Assembly (NCBI GenBank): GCA_016303085.1
Contig: JAEDMI010000074.1
Location: 1-10,910 of the forward strand
Direction: 5' to 3'
Length of the DNA: 10,910 nucleotides
From: Acetatifactor sp.
Lineage (GTDB): Bacteria > Bacillota > Clostridia > Lachnospirales > Lachnospiraceae
The notes beneath the pieces were generated by a model. The model had not been told where the DNA came from, made no database searches, and saw nothing but the letters and a program-made list of their open reading frames with translations. Shown piece after piece: positions 7,161 through 10,910 of this stretch. Position 1 is the stretch's first letter. Each line of letters starts with the position of its first letter. Position numbers and translations under genes: made by a program.

Positions 7161-8063
7161 TTAATCCTTCAGACCTGAACTTGCCATCGTCTCCAGGATC
7201 TGGCTTTCGGAGAAGATGAAAATTGCGATAGGAACCACCATCAGAACCACCAGCACTGCCGCACCCTGTCCGGTTCTGGCAATACCGCCGCTCTGGATTT
7301 GCTGCATGGCATACACAAGAGTCTTCTTTTCTTCGGAATAGATGAAGGTTGATGCTTTGTTGTTCCAGAGTCCCTGCACCGAGAAGATAATCAGGGTCAT
7401 CCACGCCGGCTTTACGTTAGGCATCACGATACCGGTGAACACTTTCCATACGCTGGCACCGTCTATCTGTGCCGCCTCAATCAGAGAGGTGGGCAGACCC
7501 TCCATGAACTGCTTCATCAGGAAGAGTCCCATGGGAGATGCAAAAGCAGGGATAATAATCGACCAGTATGTATCAATCCAGCCCAACTTGTTCAGAATCA
7601 GGTAGTTAGGAATCTGTGTCACGTAACCGGTAAACATCATTGCCACCGTAACCAGCTTAAAGAAAGTCCGGTTACCGGGGAAATCGTACTTCGCCAGTAC
7701 GAAAGCGCCCATGGATGCCACGATCAAATGTCCGAAGGTTCCCGCAAAAGTAATGAACACCGTATTAAACAAATATCGGGAGAAGGACACCCAGGACTTT
7801 CCCATTGTCACGAACAAATCGGAGAAATTATCCATCGTAGGGTTCTGCGCCAGAATCTTCGGCGGAAACCTAAATAATTCATCCAAAGGCTTCAGCGCGT
7901 TGCTCACTGCATACACAATAGGGAATGCCATAACCACCGCCACAAGGACCAGGAACAGATACAGGAAGAAGTCGCCTGCGATAGAGCGATTTGGCTTCCT
8001 TCTCTTGATTAGCTTTTTGTGATATACAGCTTCTACTGTTTCTTGCTTTTTCTTCTTGCTCAT
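7161..8063 (-). CDS. Carbohydrate ABC transporter permease, LplC/UgpE (MalG-like) type, set A
   Basis: This is the second membrane subunit of importer set A, 300 residues, a normal length for the family. ATG at 8063 lies one base after the TGA of the upstream permease. A GAGGAG site sits about 16 bases back, too far to be ideal, so translation probably depends on coupling to the upstream gene. A very basic N-terminus (MSKKKKQET...KLIKRRKPNR) precedes six predicted membrane segments, near residues 30-55, 96-122, 134-156, 165-185, 220-238 and 268-286. The EAA loop is textbook at 195-219: IEAAQIDGASVWKVFTGIVMP, with E196-A-A and G202. The ending SSGLKD is typical of the family. It pairs with the permease encoded at 8065-9003. 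The ATPase is not encoded in the window. Confidence 0.95.
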   Translation of the reverse strand: MSKKKKQETVEAVYHKKLIKRRKPNRSIAGDFFLYLFLVLVAVVMAFPIVYAVSNALKPLDELFRFPPKILAQNPTMDNFSDLFVTMGKSWVSFSRYLFNTVFITFAGTFGHLIVASMGAFVLAKYDFPGNRTFFKLVTVAMMFTGYVTQIPNYLILNKLGWIDTYWSIIIPAFASPMGLFLMKQFMEGLPTSLIEAAQIDGASVWKVFTGIVMPNVKPAWMTLIIFSVQGLWNNKASTFIYSEEKKTLVYAMQQIQSGGIARTGQGAAVLVVLMVVPIAIFIFSESQILETMASSGLKD

Positions 8064-8064
8064 A

Positions 8065-9003
8065 TCAGGTTCCCACTCTCCTCAACAGACTTTGAATTGC
8101 TTTGTTGCAAAGTATCATAATCAAGAACAGTATCGTCGCGATTGCACATGCATAACCCATCTCAAATCGGGTAAAGCCGTAGTCGAACAGGTGGGTCACT
8201 ATGGTTCGTGCCGCGTAGTCGGTACTGGGATATCCGCACAGCGCCATGGTCACATCGCAGACGCCAAAGGCCTGAGTGATAGACATAACCGCGCCGAACA
8301 TCAGCATGGGCTTCATGTTAGGAAGAGTGATATACCACAACTCCTGCCAGCGATTCTTAATTCCGTCCATGTATCCCGCTTCGAACTGAGACCTATCCAC
8401 GCCCTGAAGACCTGCCACAAAGGAGAGGAATCCGGTGCCCAAACTCATCCACAGGATGACCAGCATACATATCGGTAGCATATAGTCCGGATTAATGAAC
8501 CACAAAACAGGCTTATCAATAATACCGAGGTTCATCAAAAATGCATTCACATATCCATAAGCATCTCCCCGGAAGAACACGGAGAAAATTACGTAACAGT
8601 TACCCGCAATGGAAGGGGCGTAGAACACAACGACAGCCACACTTCGCACCCATCTGGGCAGCTCGTTAATCAGCCAGGCGAACAGAAAGGACATTATGTA
8701 GCCCAACGGTCCGGTCACCACGGCAATCAGGAAAGTGTTCTTCAGACCGATCAGGAAGATGTCGTCCTCCAGTATCAGGCTGATATAATTCTGAAGTCCG
8801 ATAAATCGGGGACTCTCCAGAATATTGTAATAGGTAAAGCTGTAAAAAATGGATATCACCACCGGCGCCACGTAGAACAGAGTAAACAGCAGCGCATAAG
8901 GCAGGAGAAACAGGTAGCACATCTTACTTTTTGACGCTTTTTTCAATGCCACCTGCGTGTTATGCTTTCGCAGTACAAAATACTTTTTCCAATACTCTTT
9001 CAT
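8065..9003 (-). CDS. Sugar ABC transporter permease, LplB/UgpA (MalF-like) type, set A
   Basis: This is the first membrane subunit of importer set A, 312 residues, with ATG at 9003-9001 and a GGGGAG site 6 bases upstream. It starts 11 bases after the set A solute-binding protein stop. A basic N-terminal tail leads into six predicted membrane segments, near residues 28-55, 86-112, 118-142, 172-196, 232-252 and 282-302. The family phrase FIGLQNYISL (67-76) follows the first segment, as in LplB and UgpA relatives. The coupling loop is at 207-231: FEAGYMDGIKNRWQELWYITLP. Here the usual EAA is EAG (E208-A-G210), a common mild variant, with G214 kept. It should form a heterodimer with the next permease and pass substrate from the large SBP inward. 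Confidence 0.95.
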   Translation of the reverse strand: MKEYWKKYFVLRKHNTQVALKKASKSKMCYLFLLPYALLFTLFYVAPVVISIFYSFTYYNILESPRFIGLQNYISLILEDDIFLIGLKNTFLIAVVTGPLGYIMSFLFAWLINELPRWVRSVAVVVFYAPSIAGNCYVIFSVFFRGDAYGYVNAFLMNLGIIDKPVLWFINPDYMLPICMLVILWMSLGTGFLSFVAGLQGVDRSQFEAGYMDGIKNRWQELWYITLPNMKPMLMFGAVMSITQAFGVCDVTMALCGYPSTDYAARTIVTHLFDYGFTRFEMGYACAIATILFLIMILCNKAIQSLLRRVGT

Positions 9004-9014
9004 GCTTCACTCCC

Positions 9015-10910
9015 CTATTCTCCATCTACCGGCAGTCCGAACTCAATCCTCTTCTTTTTGATTTCATCGTTGATAGTGACTGCGTAATCTATGATAGTTT
9101 CTCTGGAGTCAGTTTTTTCGTTAATCACCTTTCGAATTGCGTTGGTGATGTGACGCCCTGTGAAGTAACCGCCGGGCACCTCGCGGATTCCCACCGTCTG
9201 TTCCCACTGTGCGTCCAGCACCTCAATGTCGTCCGCGCTCCAGGAAAGCTGTACGAAAGCGTCCTTGTTCGCCGTAGCGTACCGGGCGGAGGATCCCAGC
9301 AGAGCCTCAATCTCGCGTCCGAAGTTCACCTGCGTATCGGGCTGTGCCCACCATTTCATGAACTCCCAGGAATCCTGCCTCAGTTCCTCGTCCTCGGTGG
9401 CAATCATCATGGTCGCGTTGCCGGTGATGAAATCGGAGCGGTCTATATAGGTGCTTCCGTCAGGGTTCGTGTACTCCGTGCCGGGGATTAAAGTGAAATC
9501 CCAGAGTCCTCGAATCTCGGGAGCGGATACCATCAGCGTGTTATAGGTCGAATATGCAGAAATACCAATAGGCATTTCTCCTGAACGGAAACGGCTGACG
9601 AAATCATACACCGTAGGTATTCCGTAATCGTTAAAGTACCTGACATAATCCTTGAAAGCCTTCACACCGGCCTCGTCGTCCACCGTGGTTTTGGTTCCCT
9701 GTTCATTGTACATGTCGCCGCCGTACTGGAACAGAAGCGTAAAGTACAGTGACAGGTCAGGAGTATTGGATGCGACGGCCGTGGAGGCGGTTGTTGTCGA
9801 ACTGCTGCCCGCTGCGGTAGGTATGCCCACCGAGAGGTTGTTGCCCTGAATGGTAGGAAGCATTTCAATCAGCTCCTGCCAGGTATTGGGAATCTCCAGT
9901 TCCAACTCCTCCAGCACATCTTTTCTGTAGAACATTACGTTGAAGGTCTGAGTCTCGGGTACCGCGTAAATATGTTCATCCAGACGATACTGCTCATACG
10001 AGCTTTCCGTGTAATGGGAGAATACCTCCTGCCAGTCATCGAACTGTGTCAAATCCTCCGCCGCATTACGCAAAGCGTAGTTCACAGGCTGGTCAGCGCC
10101 CATGGAGAGCACCACATTGGGACCTCTGCCCGCCATCACGGCATTCATTACAGCGCCGGGATCAACCACTTCCACATTTACCTTTACACCGGAATTCGGA
10201 GTAAAGGTATCGTCCACCATGGACTTTAAGATTGTGCCCTGATCACGGCCGGTGAGAACCCACACCTTCACCACGTTGTCGCTTCCGTCTTCGTCATATA
10301 CATCGCCCACTGCGTTGTAGTCCACAAAAAAGGATGCTGCGAAGGATTTAATTTCATGCCAAATCTTCGCAAAGAAGTTCGCCTTGTCCTTCTCAGGCTT
10401 CACGTCAGTGCCGCTTACCACCAGATAGTCCACATCCAGCTTTGTCTCACTCAGATTAAGAGCAGCGGTTCCCAGAGCGGTAATGTTGTCCTTAAAGGTA
10501 GTGAACTCCAGCGTAATCTTCTGGGGCTTTTTGCAGAAACGTTCCAGCTGCTGCGCCACTGTCTGCGCTGTAGCTATCTGATCGGCTTTCTGTCCGCTGT
10601 ACGCCACCATGTCATCCACGATCTTGTACAGTCTCTTTGCCTCGAGATCCATAGCTTCCATGACCTCAGGGTAATTCTTCTCTATGTAATAGTCTCTGTA
10701 CTGGTCAGGGCTTGCACCCGTGTACACCAGAATTTTTCTATAGATTTGATTCAGGCGGAAGGTGGAATCCTCCAGTGCCTCCAGAATGGGTCCTACACCA
10801 CCCAGACTTGCCTCCAACCGGACAGTATGCTCACCGGCGTTCAAATAAAACTGATAGGGATTTCCGTCCGCATCCGCAAGTTGCAGACAGTTCCAGTCAT
10901 TGCTGTATTC
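9015..10910 (-). CDS. Large extracellular solute-binding protein of set A (5' end cut at right edge)
   Basis: The reading frame is open to the right edge: 631 residues are visible and the true start lies outside. The first visible residues (EYSNDWNCLQLADADGNPYQF, split at 10 and 11 residues) include no start. A following LNAGEHTVRLEAS strand (visible 23-35) resembles the last strand of a carbohydrate-binding jelly-roll. A helical region with IYRKILVYTGASPDQYRDYY (visible 56-75) and IWHEIKSFAASFFVDY (183-198) comes next. The periplasmic-binding fold starts near 212 (VVKVWVLTGRD) and carries GPNVVLSMG and SWEFMKWWAQPDTQVNFGREIE, typical of family 1 sugar-binding proteins. At more than 631 residues it is far above the usual 400-560. 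It lies 11 bases ahead of two permease genes, so it is the binding component of set A. Substrate is unknown, but the size suggests an oligosaccharide. Confidence 0.88.
   Translation of the reverse strand, partial: EYSNDWNCLQLADADGNPYQFYLNAGEHTVRLEASLGGVGPILEALEDSTFRLNQIYRKILVYTGASPDQYRDYYIEKNYPEVMEAMDLEAKRLYKIVDDMVAYSGQKADQIATAQTVAQQLERFCKKPQKITLEFTTFKDNITALGTAALNLSETKLDVDYLVVSGTDVKPEKDKANFFAKIWHEIKSFAASFFVDYNAVGDVYDEDGSDNVVKVWVLTGRDQGTILKSMVDDTFTPNSGVKVNVEVVDPGAVMNAVMAGRGPNVVLSMGADQPVNYALRNAAEDLTQFDDWQEVFSHYTESSYEQYRLDEHIYAVPETQTFNVMFYRKDVLEELELEIPNTWQELIEMLPTIQGNNLSVGIPTAAGSSSTTTASTAVASNTPDLSLYFTLLFQYGGDMYNEQGTKTTVDDEAGVKAFKDYVRYFNDYGIPTVYDFVSRFRSGEMPIGISAYSTYNTLMVSAPEIRGLWDFTLIPGTEYTNPDGSTYIDRSDFITGNATMMIATEDEELRQDSWEFMKWWAQPDTQVNFGREIEALLGSSARYATANKDAFVQLSWSADDIEVLDAQWEQTVGIREVPGGYFTGRHITNAIRKVINEKTDSRETIIDYAVTINDEIKKKRIEFGLPVDGE

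Noticed and set aside
8931..9491. Plus-strand open frame of about 186 codons spanning the SBP/permease junction
   Set aside because: It is antisense to the ends of two firm genes and has no recognisable domain.
10842..10844. TTG as start of the large SBP
   Set aside because: The frame stays open for 22 more codons to the window edge, the sequence there is in keeping with the protein, and no ribosome site precedes the TTG.

Overview
The window holds part of a single-direction gene cluster. Every credible gene is on the minus strand, so it is transcribed from the right edge towards the left. There are nine genes, two of them cut by the window ends. Intergenic gaps run from an 8-base overlap to 97 bases, with no internal promoter or strong terminator visible, so the set looks like one operon or a large part of one. 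Moderate GC, AGGAGG-type ribosome sites, lipoprotein signals of the MAAC type and CUT1-type sugar permeases suggest a low- to mid-GC Firmicute. A gut Clostridia such as Lachnospiraceae is most likely, with Paenibacillus-like relatives as the alternative. No RNA gene, mobile element or CRISPR is seen.

In transcription order (right to left) the layout is as follows. Set A comes first: a large partial solute-binding protein (SBP, 9015 to the right edge), a LplB/UgpA-type permease (8065-9003) and a LplC/UgpE-type permease (7161-8063). A central module of surface or membrane proteins follows: a secreted NHL beta-propeller protein with TPR-like helices and a C-terminal membrane anchor (5640-7142), a YIP1-family membrane protein (4967-5623), and a large N-terminally anchored DUF5696-type protein (2321-4915). 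Set B closes the window: a divergent LplB-type permease (1369-2280), a divergent LplC-type permease (369-1376) and the start of a second SBP lipoprotein (1-271, cut at the left edge).

The cluster therefore carries two complete sets of importer parts (two SBPs and four permeases) but no ATPase. CUT1 importers of Gram-positive bacteria commonly share one housekeeping ATPase of the MsmX/UgpC type, and that is the likely energy source here. The three central proteins have no established function. Their order, spacing and predicted surface location suggest that they work with the transporters, perhaps in glycan binding or trimming, or in assembling or sensing the uptake complex. DUF5696 looks like a carbohydrate-active fold (beta-sandwich followed by an alpha/beta barrel), but this is inference from sequence pattern alone. 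The substrate cannot be named from the window.
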